Positions 43,011 to 51,828 of a stretch of DNA of 64,000 nt are shown here, piece after piece. The DNA is taken from assembly GCA_002483265.1 (NCBI GenBank), contig DLHO01000028.1, positions 1-64,000 of the forward strand, read 5' to 3'. The number at the start of each line of letters is the position of its first letter. The stretch's first letter is position 1. The notes beneath the pieces were generated by a model. That model was not told the origin of the DNA, made no database searches, and saw only the letters and a program-made list of their open reading frames with translations. Origin of the DNA: Flavobacteriales bacterium UBA7666 (GTDB lineage Bacteria > Bacteroidota > Bacteroidia > Flavobacteriales_D > Crocinitomicaceae). A program made the position numbers and the translations under genes.

Positions 43011-43790
43011 ATGAAAAACATTCTTGTCATAATTTGTTTATTTATAGGTCTAAATTCCTTTGCACAACTAAGTGCAGTAAGAGGAAAGACCTACTACAAT
43101 TTTTGGTTGAATCTTCCGGATTCAAGTACTTTGAGTAACAACCCTCCTATTTTGATCTTTCTTCATGGAAAAAGCTTAAGTGGAACGGATTTAAATCGTG
43201 TGAAAAAGTACGGAGTGATCCATGAAATTGAAAAAGGACGAAAAGTTCCTGCTATAGTTATCGCTCCTCAAGTAGCAAACGGATCATGGAACCCTGACAA
43301 AGTTCTGGAGGTGTTAGAATATGTTCAAAAACTATATAAAACAGATACCAATCGCGTGTATGTCTGTGGAATGAGCCTGGGAGGTTATGGAACCATGCAT
43401 TTTGCAGGAAAGCATGCTGACAAAATTACAGCAGGTGTGGCGCTTTGTGGTGGTGGAAATCCAAAAGATGCTTGCAACTTAGCAAGTATTCCTATGTGGA
43501 TACAGCATGGTAACAGAGATGAGGCAGTTCCTGTTCGTTATTCGAGAGAAATGGTAACAGCAATCAAAAATTGTAACGATGGGAAAAATCTGATCTATAC
43601 TGAAATTATCGGAGCAAATCATGGGGCATTGGAACGCATTTTTCGTGCCGATGAAATGTACGATTGGTTATTTGCGCAAGTTCGCACTGCAGCCGGTGAA
43701 GTAGTGATGGTTACAGCCCCAAAAAAGACCGAAACAATCGTTCAGGAAAAAACAGTCGAAAATAAAGCTACAAGCGGAGCTTCAAAATAA
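43011..43790 (+). CDS. Secreted alpha/beta-hydrolase (esterase-like)
   Basis: A protein of 259 residues from ATG 43011 (an in-frame TTG at 42990 is less likely because the signal peptide would not be at the N terminus). A signal peptide (MKNILVIICLFIGLNSFA) is followed by an alpha/beta-hydrolase core: oxyanion segment PPILIFLHGKSLSG near 43, nucleophile elbow GMSLGGYG near 124 (Ser), and probable Asp and His near IQHGNRDEAVP and ANHGALERI. This fits phospholipase/carboxylesterase or feruloyl-esterase-like enzymes. Substrate unknown. It ends at a convergent hairpin. Confidence 0.85.
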   Translation: MKNILVIICLFIGLNSFAQLSAVRGKTYYNFWLNLPDSSTLSNNPPILIFLHGKSLSGTDLNRVKKYGVIHEIEKGRKVPAIVIAPQVANGSWNPDKVLEVLEYVQKLYKTDTNRVYVCGMSLGGYGTMHFAGKHADKITAGVALCGGGNPKDACNLASIPMWIQHGNRDEAVPVRYSREMVTAIKNCNDGKNLIYTEIIGANHGALERIFRADEMYDWLFAQVRTAAGEVVMVTAPKKTETIVQEKTVENKATSGASK

Positions 43791-43792
43791 GA

Positions 43793-43872
43793 ATAGTTCA
43801 ATAGTTCAATAGTTCAATAGTTCAATTACAAATATTTCACTTTTCATTTCATTGAACCCTTTGAACTATTTT
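43793..43872. repeat. 8-bp tandem repeat with convergent hairpin
   Basis: ATAGTTCA is repeated four times (43793-43824), and the reverse complement TTGAACTATT appears at about 43860-43871. Together they fold into a hairpin between convergent genes. The left arm could slip in length because of the repeat. Confidence 0.75.
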
Positions 43873-45186
43873 CTACTTGAAAAGAATGTTTGAGTATTTA
43901 AAACTGATAATCATTTCATCGAACTGTTTGATGAAATCTTGTCCAAGATTCCCATCGAAATCCGCACTGACTTCTCCAACATGGTCTTTTCGAACCTGAA
44001 TATCATGCAATGTCACTTCGGATAATCCAACGGAAATGGTCACTTTGGGTAATACATATCCTTCGTATTCGACCATTCCACCTGCTCCACCTGATTTCAA
44101 GGTCTGTTTTTTACCCTTCTTCTCTACCCGCTTTTTATATTTCCAGTAATAAGCACTATTTAAAGAAGTTTGAGCTGCACCCGTATCAAATGAAAATTGC
44201 AGTGTATCGGAATCTTGAATAACTTGTACAACCGGAACAAAACCGTTTAAGATCATATTACTCTTCCCATATACTTCCGGATTTTTCGGAATAATCAATT
44301 CATCTTCTTTTGTAATGTGTATTTCTTCCAAATTTCGGATCACAGGAAATCCAATAATTCCCTGAATCGAATAATTTACTTCCGAAAAAGTAAGGTCTTT
44401 GTCATCAAAAACAAGGAAAACTACATTTTCACATTTCACAACTTGTCCCGACCCTCCGGGATCTCCAATAGTTAATTCTTTTACAACCGCCAAATCACTC
44501 TTGACTTTTGCCCCCGTAATTGCAGAAACGTCAAATTGAATCGGAATTATTTCACATCCCATTTCAAGAGCTACGGAGCGTTGAATGACTGAAAAATTAG
44601 CTCCTGTGTCAAATACAAAGTTCTTCGTCTTTCCGGATACAATCACTGGAACATTTGCCAGCTTTGCATTATCCCGCGACAGTTGAATTTTCACATCGGC
44701 TGAATGATTAATATGCTGTTTACCAGAATTTTCCAATGCTTTCCAGATACTTCCTGTATTGGACAAATCAGCCATTTCTTCTTTTGTGCAAACATGGCTG
44801 AAATTATCCAAAATGTATTGATTGGTTAAATACGCATCCTTGTATTCAAATAAATTGACCAGATTCAATTGCTTCACCATCAAAATCTCTTTGAAAAGTG
44901 AATCGTTATTCATAGCTCCAGCACCTTCTAAAAAATCTTCGATTGCTTCATTTGATTCCTTGAAGTTGGAAAATGCATTTTCAACCAAACTCCAATAATA
45001 GAAATAGACTTCCTTATCAATTCGGGTTTTATTCGCTGTAAGCAACTCTTTTACTTCAAAAAAATCTTTCTTTTGAGCTAATAAACTTAATTCCAAATAG
45101 AATTTGTCTTCATCAAAAGGACGGCTTTTTTGAGCTTCCGAAAAGAAACACAACAGACAAAGAAGAATAGCAAACAGGTTTTTCAT
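43873..45186 (-). CDS. Two-domain retropepsin-like aspartic protease, exported
   Basis: A protein of 437 residues from ATG 45186, where a signal peptide (KNLFAILLCLLCFFSEA) begins; the frame is open to 45216. A helical N-terminal region is followed by two aspartic-protease lobes, each with FDTGA: the first Asp near 193 (FVFDTGANFSV), the second near 334 (FSFDTGAAQTS). Retropepsins are usually homodimers with one DTG each, so a tandem arrangement forms a complete active site in one chain (inference). Gly-rich SGGAGGMVEYEGYV is in the second lobe. Substrate unknown. Confidence 0.82.
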   Translation of the reverse strand: MKNLFAILLCLLCFFSEAQKSRPFDEDKFYLELSLLAQKKDFFEVKELLTANKTRIDKEVYFYYWSLVENAFSNFKESNEAIEDFLEGAGAMNNDSLFKEILMVKQLNLVNLFEYKDAYLTNQYILDNFSHVCTKEEMADLSNTGSIWKALENSGKQHINHSADVKIQLSRDNAKLANVPVIVSGKTKNFVFDTGANFSVIQRSVALEMGCEIIPIQFDVSAITGAKVKSDLAVVKELTIGDPGGSGQVVKCENVVFLVFDDKDLTFSEVNYSIQGIIGFPVIRNLEEIHITKEDELIIPKNPEVYGKSNMILNGFVPVVQVIQDSDTLQFSFDTGAAQTSLNSAYYWKYKKRVEKKGKKQTLKSGGAGGMVEYEGYVLPKVTISVGLSEVTLHDIQVRKDHVGEVSADFDGNLGQDFIKQFDEMIISFKYSNILFK

Positions 45187-45244
45187 AGGACGAAAATGAA
45201 ACATGAAGATAACCAATTCATCAATATATGAATTATATAACCCA

Positions 45245-45252
45245 CAAAGCTA
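45245..45252 (-). promoter_or_regulatory. -7 promoter motif TAGCTTTG of the aspartic protease gene
   Basis: On the minus strand TAGCTTTG matches TAnnTTTG, about 58 bases before ATG 45186. Confidence 0.45.
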
Positions 45253-45356
45253 TTTAATGATTATACTATTTTAACTTCCAATAGATGAGCAGATACTAGA
45301 GGTGTCTATCGCTACTAATCTTTATCATCTCCCATTGTTTCTCAAGACTAGCCCTA

Positions 45357-45425
45357 ACGCTTGTCTTTTATCGAAAGCAGTGCTCATGACTGCACTGACG
45401 CTTGACTTTTATCGAAAGCAGTGCT
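45357..45425. repeat. 28-bp direct repeat, 41-bp period
   Basis: ACGCTTG(T/A)CTTTTATCGAAAGCAGTGCT occurs at 45357-45384 and 45398-45425 with one difference. The second copy continues into a perfect hairpin GAAAGCA-G-TGCTTTC, and CAGTGC with GCACTG pair between copies. It stands just after the stop of the 45431-46615 gene. Confidence 0.8.
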
Positions 45426-45430
45426 TTCTC

Positions 45431-46615
45431 TTACTTCAGCTCAGACCACTTCTTTTGAACAATCTTCTTGAATTCATCCTTTTTGAATGCACGTTCATTA
45501 ATTCCGTCGTATTCTTTTACCACATTTCCATTCCACAAATAGAATACACCCGGAGTATCTTTTGTTCCACCCAAAACTGTCCAGAATGAACCTACATCCA
45601 GTATTTTGAATGGATATTTTCTTCCTGCGAAAGTGAAAAAGTCAGGAATCAACTCAGATTCCTCATCCATGAATACAATCTTGATTTCAGGAAAATCGGC
45701 ATCCTTTGTCGCCATCTCTGTCAATGCTTTTGCAGTTTCCTTACAATGATCGCAACCAGGAGCAAAGAAACAAAGGATCTTTCTTCCTTTATCGATATCT
45801 CCGAACTGAGATGCAAATCCGGATTTTCTTTGTTTGGGTTCATCAATTGATTTTTCTTCTTCAGATTTCTCAACGTTATGATCTTTTTCCAGTTCTTTCA
45901 AATCAATACCAGTTAACGTTTTCTTATCTGATATCCCCTTTTTTTCATCTTTGGAAATTTGAATACTCTCTTTCTTTAAAGCTGCATCTAATTCTGATTC
46001 CATTTTTTTAGAATCAGTATCAGACCATTCCATTTCCTTCATCATCTCTTCAACCAATTCATCACTGGATTTACGTTGGATCGGTCCAGCCATAAATACC
46101 CCAAGAATCGAAGCAAAGGTAATTGCCGCAACAAATGAAAAATTCAGTCTATCGTATTCCTTGGAAGTTTTCTGGTACAGGATTACCAACAATCCCATTC
46201 CGATAATATTCTTGATCAAAGCCTGAACAGGAGTCATTGGCAATAACGAGCCAAAACAACCGCAGTTCCCATTATTTCCAGTCGACGCGATTTCATAACT
46301 TAAATGAGCACTGAAAATGAATAACATTAAGAATGACATGGGAATCACCAATCTTTTGAAGTAATTCTTTTGTAGCAGGAGAATTCCCAAAGCCAATTCA
46401 CAACCAATTAAAATACGGGAAAAATAAGCTGCACCGGTTTCACTGAATCCCATCGGGATCAATTGTTTCACTTCAAATGTGGGCAGAGCCATATTCGGGG
46501 AAGGATACAACTTTGCCACTGCAGAAAGCAGAAACATAAAAGCCATGATTCCTTTTATAATTACAGGAAGCTGTTTATTAGCGAAACCCTGTTTTTCTAA
46601 GCCGGTAGTTGTCAT
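45431..46615 (-). CDS. DoxX/MauE-like membrane protein fused to thioredoxin-like domain
   Basis: A 394-residue protein. The N-terminal half has four or five membrane helices (about 18-40, 60-80, 88-108, 130-148, 160-178) as in the DoxX/MauE family. A charged linker (200-270) leads to a thioredoxin-like C-terminal domain with the redox motif CDHC (FFAPGCDHCKE near 290). It is called the BT_3928 type in other Bacteroidota. A role in periplasmic thiol chemistry or cytochrome maturation is inferred from the fusion. It lies between the aspartic protease and the ergothioneine genes on the same strand. Confidence 0.85.
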   Translation of the reverse strand: MTTTGLEKQGFANKQLPVIIKGIMAFMFLLSAVAKLYPSPNMALPTFEVKQLIPMGFSETGAAYFSRILIGCELALGILLLQKNYFKRLVIPMSFLMLFIFSAHLSYEIASTGNNGNCGCFGSLLPMTPVQALIKNIIGMGLLVILYQKTSKEYDRLNFSFVAAITFASILGVFMAGPIQRKSSDELVEEMMKEMEWSDTDSKKMESELDAALKKESIQISKDEKKGISDKKTLTGIDLKELEKDHNVEKSEEEKSIDEPKQRKSGFASQFGDIDKGRKILCFFAPGCDHCKETAKALTEMATKDADFPEIKIVFMDEESELIPDFFTFAGRKYPFKILDVGSFWTVLGGTKDTPGVFYLWNGNVVKEYDGINERAFKKDEFKKIVQKKWSELK

Positions 46616-46687
46616 AATGCGATTTTATGGCTCTAAAATAATAGAAACATGTGGGCTTCCTTTCTATTTTAGGAAAAGCTTAACAAA

Positions 46688-47638
46688 TTAAACGCGATTG
46701 ATGATGTAATCTCCGAACCACGATTTTTGATCTGTGAAACAATGCTGTATCGATAAGGGAGATTGATCAATGATCTTTTTCAGAATAGAATCGTTGTATT
46801 TCCTGGAAATTTCCGTGTGAATTCGCTCATTTTCTTCAAATAGGAACTCTTTGTCGATCGATTTAATTTCGACCACCTGCTTCTTCGTACTTTTCAAGAA
46901 ACTCTTTGCAATTCCTTCTGATTCGTGGTATTCAGGATCATGAACAAAGGCATTTAAATCAAAATTAGCATCCAACTCACGGTTCATCCGTTTCAATAAA
47001 TTCAAATTAAAATCGCGCGTAATTCCTGCAGCATCATTGTATGCTGGCAGAACCACTTCTTTTTCTTTAATTAAATCCACTCCCAAAACAATCTTATCTC
47101 CTCTATTTAGATTAGCACTTAAGGAAGCAATGAATGATTTTGCCTGCTCGTCTGACATGTTTCCGATATTGGAACCCAGAAACAAAATGATCTTTCTATT
47201 CGGGGATTTTTTCAAATCACTGAGCATTTGAAAATAATCTCCATGCAAACTGTTAATGGCTAATTCCGGAATTTCTTCTTTCATACGGTGTTCCAGTCCT
47301 ATCAAAGCATTGGAAGAAATATCGATTGGGATGTATTTAAATGTAACGCGTGAACGAATCAATTCGAAAAGGAGGTGAATGGTTTTTGTTCCGTCTCCCG
47401 CACCCAATTCTACCACTTCAATTTCTTCCCCTTTTTGAATATCAAAACTGGAGATAATATCGCGCGATTGCTGCTGGAAGATTTCCATTTCTGAGCGAGT
47501 CAGATAATATTCCGGCATATTCATAATCTGCACAAATAATTCATCTCCCCGCTTATCATAAAAGTACTTGGAAGGAATTTGTTTGGGAGTTTGAGAAAGT
47601 CCTAACCTTACATCTTGCTTAAATTGTTCTAATATCAT
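46688..47638 (-). CDS. egtD: L-histidine N-alpha-methyltransferase
   Basis: A 316-residue methyltransferase that trimethylates histidine to hercynine with S-adenosylmethionine, the first step of ergothioneine synthesis. The SAM loop is ELGAGDGTKTIHLL near 75-88, followed by LFLGSNIGNMSDEQA near 153 and DAAGITRDFNLNLLKRMNREL near 197. It starts one base after egtB ends, so both are in one operon. Confidence 0.93.
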   Translation of the reverse strand: MILEQFKQDVRLGLSQTPKQIPSKYFYDKRGDELFVQIMNMPEYYLTRSEMEIFQQQSRDIISSFDIQKGEEIEVVELGAGDGTKTIHLLFELIRSRVTFKYIPIDISSNALIGLEHRMKEEIPELAINSLHGDYFQMLSDLKKSPNRKIILFLGSNIGNMSDEQAKSFIASLSANLNRGDKIVLGVDLIKEKEVVLPAYNDAAGITRDFNLNLLKRMNRELDANFDLNAFVHDPEYHESEGIAKSFLKSTKKQVVEIKSIDKEFLFEENERIHTEISRKYNDSILKKIIDQSPLSIQHCFTDQKSWFGDYIINRV

Positions 47639-47639
47639 C

Positions 47640-48797
47640 TTACTTTGCTAATCTGATTCCTGAATATTGCCATTGAAAATGTGGGTGGAAAAAGTTTCGG
47701 TAGGTTTTTCTGCTATGATTTGATGCTGTTGCTACGGAAGCTCCACGTAAAACCATTTGGTTGATCATGAATTTCCCATTGTATTCGCCAACTGCTCCCG
47801 CTGCGGTTTTAAATCCGGGATAAGGTAAATAAGCGCTATTGGTCCATTCCCAACGTTTCCCCCAATCTAGCAATTCCGAAGCTGCTTCCCATTCAAACTC
47901 GGTTGGTAAGCGAAGTCCTTTCCATGTAGCATAAGCTTGTGCTTCGTAATAAGATACATGACCCAAAATGGCATTCGGATCCACTTCTTTTAAGCCTGCA
48001 AGTGTAAAATAATGCCACTTCCCTTTGATCTTATGCCAATAAAGCGGATTAGTGATCTTGTTCTCATTCAACCAGGACCAACCTTCATCCAGCCAGCAAT
48101 CAAAGCGGGAATAGCCACCGGATTCAATAAACTCAATATATTCTCCGTTTGTGACTAAGGCTTTAGAGATTTCAAATGCTTGCAGGTAAACTTTGTGTTT
48201 ATTCAATTCATTGTCAAAACAAAAAGCTCCCCCATCATGACCAATTTCATAAATTCCTTCTTCCATGGGAAGCCAACCGGAATTCGTATTTGAATCTGCC
48301 AATAAATTCACCGATTCATCGTAAACAGGAAAAATAGGATTATGTCCCAGTGTATATTTTAAGTCTGTAATTAATAACTCTTGGTGCTGCTGTTCGTGAT
48401 TTAAACCTAATTCAATCAACTCTCTTAATTCAGAAGATAAATCCTTTTCAAACAATTCCGCCATTCCCAGATCTACATGTGCGCGATATGCATATACTTC
48501 TGACACTCCCGGACGCGTTATATTTCCACGATCTGCACGGAAAGTTCGTTCACCTATTGTATTGTAATAGGAATTAAACAAAAAGCCGAAATCGGGATGA
48601 AATTCTTTATATCCGGAAAGATTTTTCTTCAGAATCATTTCCTCAAAAAACCAAGTTGAATGCGCTAAATGCCATTTTGGAGGACTTGCGAACGGAACCG
48701 GCTGTGGCACATAATCCTCCACTTGGAGTGGTTTGCAAATAGATTCTGTTCTATTTCTTATTTTCAGGTACTTTTCTTTCAAATGCATCTTGCTCAA
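47640..48797 (-). CDS. egtB: Ergothioneine biosynthesis sulfoxide synthase EgtB
   Basis: A 385-residue non-heme iron enzyme that joins hercynine to a thiol with O2. The DinB-like N-terminal domain carries the iron ligands His46 (LAHSTWFFEE), His134 and His138 (NHEQQHQE). The FGE-sulfatase-like C-terminal domain (about 185-385) includes GHVSYYEAQAYATWKGLRLP. Length is usual for Bacteroidota EgtB. It starts on the base after the DUF427 stop and one base before egtD, so the three genes are tightly packed. No egtE lyase or egtC is in this window; the sulfur donor is unknown. Confidence 0.93.
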   Translation of the reverse strand: MSKMHLKEKYLKIRNRTESICKPLQVEDYVPQPVPFASPPKWHLAHSTWFFEEMILKKNLSGYKEFHPDFGFLFNSYYNTIGERTFRADRGNITRPGVSEVYAYRAHVDLGMAELFEKDLSSELRELIELGLNHEQQHQELLITDLKYTLGHNPIFPVYDESVNLLADSNTNSGWLPMEEGIYEIGHDGGAFCFDNELNKHKVYLQAFEISKALVTNGEYIEFIESGGYSRFDCWLDEGWSWLNENKITNPLYWHKIKGKWHYFTLAGLKEVDPNAILGHVSYYEAQAYATWKGLRLPTEFEWEAASELLDWGKRWEWTNSAYLPYPGFKTAAGAVGEYNGKFMINQMVLRGASVATASNHSRKTYRNFFHPHFQWQYSGIRLAK

Positions 48798-49085
48798 TTA
48801 ATCAACAATTACTTGAACACCTTTCCAAAAAGCCACTTTTCCTTCAATGCTTTTAGCCAACTCAGATGCTTTCGGATAATACCATGCAGCGTCTTTATTT
48901 GTTTGACCATCCACTTCTAGCGAATAGTAAGATGCTATTCCTTTCCAGGGACAGGTCGTGTGCGTATCTGAATCTTTGAAATATTCTTTTTTGATCGCTT
49001 CTTCAGGAAAGTAATGATTTCCTTCTATTACTACCGTTTTTTCACTTTCCGCAATAACAGTATTGTTCCAAATCGCTCTTTTCAT
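48798..49085 (-). CDS. DUF427-domain protein
   Basis: A 95-residue soluble protein with the DUF427 pattern: an N-terminal strand (AIWNNTVIAES), NHYFPEEAIKKEYF near 26, THTTCPWKGIASYYSLEVDG near 40-60 and AWYYPKASELAKSIEG near 68. Its biochemical role is unknown. It is fused in transcription order to egtB (zero gap) and egtD, which suggests a role linked to ergothioneine; the same neighbourhood would need checking elsewhere. Confidence 0.88.
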   Translation of the reverse strand: MKRAIWNNTVIAESEKTVVIEGNHYFPEEAIKKEYFKDSDTHTTCPWKGIASYYSLEVDGQTNKDAAWYYPKASELAKSIEGKVAFWKGVQVIVD

Positions 49086-49192
49086 CGTTCAGTATTTAGT
49101 AATTTCCTATTGGGTCTTACAGTTCCGGTTGTGGCACAGAAACTCATCTTTTCAAGGTACGAAAAGAAAGTGAATTTAGATTTTGTAAATCG

Positions 49193-49200
49193 CAAATTTA
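49193..49200 (-). promoter_or_regulatory. -7 promoter motif TAAATTTG, possible egt promoter
   Basis: On the minus strand TAAATTTG matches TAnnTTTG, about 107 bases before the DUF427-egtB-egtD operon. The distance is longer than at most genes, so this call is weaker. Confidence 0.35.
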
Positions 49201-49237
49201 ATTGTCAATTAATCACAATTTATCAAAGGACACCTCA

Positions 49238-50644
49238 TTAAATCCGAACAGCAATCATGGTTACATCATCAATTTGTTCGTTGGAGCCTTTCCAGTCATT
49301 AAATGTTTTAAGAATGGTTTTCTTTTGTTCTTCTAATGGAAGAACCGCCTGTTGAAGGATCAATTCTTTCATTTGTTTCTTCATGAATTTCTTCCCTTTT
49401 GGTCCGCCAAACTGATCAGCAAAACCATCTGTAAAACAATAAACCACATCATTTTTCAATAATGCCACCTCCGTTTGTGTAAAGGAAATAGTATCGTGAA
49501 CATGTTTTCCTAATGGCATTTTATCTCCAATAAATTCCAGCAATTCGTAAGAACTTGTTTCTTCCGAGTAACGAGCTATCCAAATCGAATTATTTGCAGA
49601 AGTATAAGTCAAACTCGTCTTTTCTTTATTGAATGAGATTAAACTTCCGTCCATTCCATCTTTTCCTCCTTCCAAACTTCCATCATTCTTCAACCGCTCA
49701 ATAATGGTCATTCTTGCCTCATTGAAAATTTGAGCAGGTTCTGATTGATGCTCAATTGCTTTTTCCAGACTTGTGATGTTGAGTAAACTCATAATTGCTC
49801 CGGGAACTCCATGCCCCGTGCTATCTCCGGTTAACAAAAGAAAATTTCCATTCACCGATTTAGATGCCCAATAAAAATCCCCGCTAACTACGTCTCGTGG
49901 CTGGAAAATGACAAAATATTCACTGAGATTATCAGAAAGAGTGGATTCTGTGGCTAAAAAACTGCGCTGGATGCGTTCTGCATAATTGATACTATCCTTG
50001 ATTTCCTTATGCTTTTCGGTAATTTCTAAGTGCGTTCTATGCAATTCTTCCAATGTCGATTTCAACTCGGTTTCGGCAGATTTGCGCAGTTCTACTTCAC
50101 TTCTAAAACTTCGGTTCCATCCATTCAGCGCGATTAAGAAAGTAACGATCCCGACTCCCAAAAGTGGTAATGCGAAAGGCCATTGCTGCAGCAAAAAAAG
50201 AGCCCCCATCACAAAACAAAGCAACCCAATCAAGTCCATCACACTCAGGTAAATTGCTTTTGATTTGGAAGGAATAATTTCAATTAAGCGCTCGAACCGT
50301 CGTTTAATGACAAAGGGGAAATATGAAAAACACAACAGGAAAAAGAAGAGGACAATTTCAATTCCTGCTCCCGGATATCTCATGAATTTAGAGACGGAAC
50401 CAGCAAAAAACAGGAAAATCACAAACCCTAAAATGATTTGAGAAACCCGTTTTCTTTTTTCCACAGAGCTTTGAATGTAGATCAAAGTAATCCCTGAAAA
50501 TATCAGAAACACCAATATAACAAGGACAATAATTGAGGCACCTTTACTACCAATCAGTGAATGTCCGGTGATATCCAGTCCAATAAGCGTGATGAATGTC
50601 AAAAACCCGATTGCCAAAAGGATTTTCCCAAGTTTGTTGATCAT
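49238..50644 (-). CDS. Membrane SpoIIE-type PP2C phosphatase
   Basis: A 468-residue protein. The N-terminal third has six membrane helices (about 8-28, 37-57, 68-88, 92-112, 133-153, 156-175), a helical signalling linker (180-240) with INYAERIQRSFL, and a C-terminal SpoIIE/PP2C domain (about 250-468) with FQPRDVVSGDFYWA, LLTGDSTGHGVPGA, FTDGFADQFGG and DDVTMIAVRI for metal and phosphate binding. Such phosphatases dephosphorylate STAS antagonists, so it may act on the STAS protein at 20712-21050 (inference). Confidence 0.9.
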   Translation of the reverse strand: MINKLGKILLAIGFLTFITLIGLDITGHSLIGSKGASIIVLVILVFLIFSGITLIYIQSSVEKRKRVSQIILGFVIFLFFAGSVSKFMRYPGAGIEIVLFFFLLCFSYFPFVIKRRFERLIEIIPSKSKAIYLSVMDLIGLLCFVMGALFLLQQWPFALPLLGVGIVTFLIALNGWNRSFRSEVELRKSAETELKSTLEELHRTHLEITEKHKEIKDSINYAERIQRSFLATESTLSDNLSEYFVIFQPRDVVSGDFYWASKSVNGNFLLLTGDSTGHGVPGAIMSLLNITSLEKAIEHQSEPAQIFNEARMTIIERLKNDGSLEGGKDGMDGSLISFNKEKTSLTYTSANNSIWIARYSEETSSYELLEFIGDKMPLGKHVHDTISFTQTEVALLKNDVVYCFTDGFADQFGGPKGKKFMKKQMKELILQQAVLPLEEQKKTILKTFNDWKGSNEQIDDVTMIAVRI

Positions 50645-50871
50645 TTTCCGAGTAGTCTATTCGTTATAATTTGCACTAAATTAATTTTGTTCACGACTAC
50701 CAACTAATTCTTCCTGTTCGAAATGCCTGAATGTTACCAAGTAATGTGTAAACAGCAGGTATCAGCAAATAGAAATTCCTTCAATAAAGTGATTAAAAGT
50801 CTATTCTTTTGATAAAAATGAGTTGATAAGTTCTTAAATTTAGAATTCCTTTTGATTAAAACATCCATTTC
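50645..50871. other. Divergent intergenic region
   Basis: 227 bases between the phosphatase and pirin genes. No exact promoter match or RNA gene is seen; TAAATTTA near 50836 is one base off the -7 consensus. Confidence 0.4.
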
Positions 50872-51750
50872 ATGTCAAACATTCAACTCATCATAGAAGA
50901 ACGCGCTGCAGATATCGGTAATTTCTTAGTTGGTCGTTTATTACCTTTTCGTCAGAAACGAGCTGTTGGTCCATTTGTATTTATTGATCACATGGGACCT
51001 GTAAAATTGAATGATCATCAAAATTTGGATATCGGTCCTCATCCACACATCGGATTGTCGACGCTAACTTATTTATTTGAAGGTGCCATTATGCATCGTG
51101 ATAGCATTGGTTCTGTGGTTGAAATTCAGCCGGGAGCTGTGAATTGGATGACCTCCGGAAAAGGAGTCGTTCATTCGGAAAGAACACCAGAATATTTACG
51201 CCATTCTGAAAAACACATGCATGGATTGCAAATCTGGGTGGCGCTTCCTGTTGAATTAGAAGAAATGGAACCTTCGTTTACACATATAGAAGCACAGGAA
51301 ATTCCTACTTGGACTGAAAACAATGTTCATTTCAAACTAGTTGCCGGTGAAGCTTTCGGAAGAAAATCGCCTGTTCCAGTATATAGCCCACTCTATTTTT
51401 TGGAGATCAAAAGTAAGGAAGCAACAACAATCAGCATTGGTGAAGAGTTATTTGGAGAAAGTGCTTTATACATTTTGGAAGGAAGTATAAAAGACGGGGA
51501 AGAAGAATTTGGCCCGAAGCAAATCTTAATTGCAAAAAATACTGAGTTATGCACTTTTGATATGGCAGAAAACACCACTGTTTATATTTTTGGTGGAGAA
51601 GCATTTCCTGAAGAACGTTTCATCTTTTGGAACTTTGTTTCATCCCGAAAAGAGCGTATTGAAGAAGCTAAAAAGGCTTGGATCGATCAAACTTTTCCTA
51701 AAATTGACGGAGAAACAGAATTTATTCCTTTGCCGGAACCCAGAATATAA
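50872..51750 (+). CDS. Pirin-family cupin protein
   Basis: A 292-residue bicupin. The four metal ligands of canonical pirin are all present: His57 and His59 in GPHPHIG, His101 and Glu103 in VVHSERTP. The second cupin domain lacks the motif, as usual. Pirins can act as quercetin dioxygenases or regulators; the role here is unknown. It stands between two minus-strand regions and is followed by a family A repeat. Confidence 0.93.
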   Translation: MSNIQLIIEERAADIGNFLVGRLLPFRQKRAVGPFVFIDHMGPVKLNDHQNLDIGPHPHIGLSTLTYLFEGAIMHRDSIGSVVEIQPGAVNWMTSGKGVVHSERTPEYLRHSEKHMHGLQIWVALPVELEEMEPSFTHIEAQEIPTWTENNVHFKLVAGEAFGRKSPVPVYSPLYFLEIKSKEATTISIGEELFGESALYILEGSIKDGEEEFGPKQILIAKNTELCTFDMAENTTVYIFGGEAFPEERFIFWNFVSSRKERIEEAKKAWIDQTFPKIDGETEFIPLPEPRI

Positions 51751-51758
51751 TTCAAAAT

Positions 51759-51817
51759 GTCATTTCGACTCCGCTCAATGACCTATAAATCGGTGACTGA
51801 GCGGAGTCGAAGTCACC
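51759..51817. repeat. Palindromic repeat family A, copy 6
   Basis: The left arm GTCATTTCGACTCCGCTCAA and the right arm GGTGACTGAGCGGAGTCGAA pair with only an eight-base loop, making it the most compact copy in the window. It separates pirin from the small acetyltransferase. Confidence 0.88.
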
Positions 51818-51828
51818 AACGATAAATT

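Noticed and set aside
45302..45589. 95-residue plus-strand frame across the 28-bp repeats
   Set aside because: It overlaps a minus-strand gene end and a repeat, with no signs of coding.
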